DNA from: Gammaproteobacteria bacterium
Lineage (GTDB): Bacteria > Pseudomonadota > Gammaproteobacteria > JABCZS01
Length of the DNA: 33,506 bases
Reading direction: 5' to 3'
NCBI GenBank assembly: GCA_013289605.1
Contig: JABCZS010000002.1
Location: 1-33,506 of the forward strand
Shown: piece after piece, positions 33,434 to 33,506 of the stretch
Layout: each line of letters begins with the position of its first letter
How positions within the stretch are numbered: the stretch's first letter is position 1
Translations under genes and position numbers: made by a program
Notes under the pieces: generated by a model
Databases searched by the model: none
Seen by the model: only the letters and a program-made list of their open reading frames with translations
Told to the model about the DNA's origin: nothing

Positions 33434-33506
33434 ATGGGGACAATTTTGGGGACAGTCTGTATTTTTAAAGGATCTAGAATGTTAACTAAAACTCTGTAAT
33501 TGATTG
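33434..33506. repeat. GGGGACA doublet and third copy of the tRNA-Lys flank at the window edge
   Basis: ATGGGGACAATTTTGGGGACAG (33434-33455) carries GGGGACA twice, 13 bases apart, a motif style common near REP/RAYT elements (from memory). Bases 33475-33506 repeat 28423-28454 with about five differences. The copy is cut by the window end, so it cannot be seen whether a tRNA-Lys 3' end follows. Confidence 0.5.

Overview
The window looks like a chromosomal segment of a gammaproteobacterium. Several proteins are of the type found in amoeba- or host-associated Legionellales-like bacteria (Legionella, Coxiella, Berkiella and relatives): an ankyrin-repeat protein, two OTU-type cysteine protease domains, an SH3-like domain and a C-terminal CaaX box. 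The taxon is an inference from gene content; nothing in the window fixes the species.

Region 1 (about 1-8,300) is ordinary core genome, mostly on the minus strand. It holds an AI-2E/PerM family permease, a LysR regulator, a P1B-type metal ATPase whose start overlaps the end of bepA (periplasmic M48 protease with TPRs), a divergent TusA-like protein, biotin ligase BirA, a secreted NTF2-like protein and uracil-DNA glycosylase. A 64-bp perfect inverted repeat (MITE- or BIME-like) sits between the convergent tusA-like and birA genes.

Region 2 (about 8,300-24,900) is visibly more AT-rich and looks like an effector or host-interaction island. It begins with an ankyrin protein of 1112 aa followed 26 bp later by a 583-aa protein. 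The two share a conserved domain (N-V-G-H-V-S ... F-W-P ... N-C) that I read as a possible permuted papain-like His/Cys enzyme. The 583-aa protein adds an SH3-like segment, an OTU-like domain and a C-terminal CLII prenylation box. Convergent to these is a single 3169-aa gene for a beta-helical, filamentous-haemagglutinin-like protein with a complete OTU domain inserted at residues of about 797-925 and no recognisable signal peptide or TPS domain. Two small coiled-coil membrane proteins are divergent from it.

Region 3 (about 24,900-33,506) is a patchwork of small modules separated by repeats and gene fragments. It contains an AlbA/Schlafen-type regulator with upstream 11-bp iterons, a scrambled fragment of the giant gene fused to a tRNA-Lys 3' end, an alpha/beta hydrolase, a two-gene toxin-antitoxin-like pair behind a 13-bp-arm palindrome and a second, half-deleted tRNA-Lys. 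These are followed by a probable operon (membrane protein, class D beta-lactamase homologue lacking the SxxK motif, MHS-family transporter) divergent from a LysR regulator, a remnant of an AlbA-type gene and a trypsin-like protease. The sequence preceding the tRNA-Lys remnant recurs at the very end of the window, which suggests repeated cassette insertion at tRNA-Lys 3' ends.
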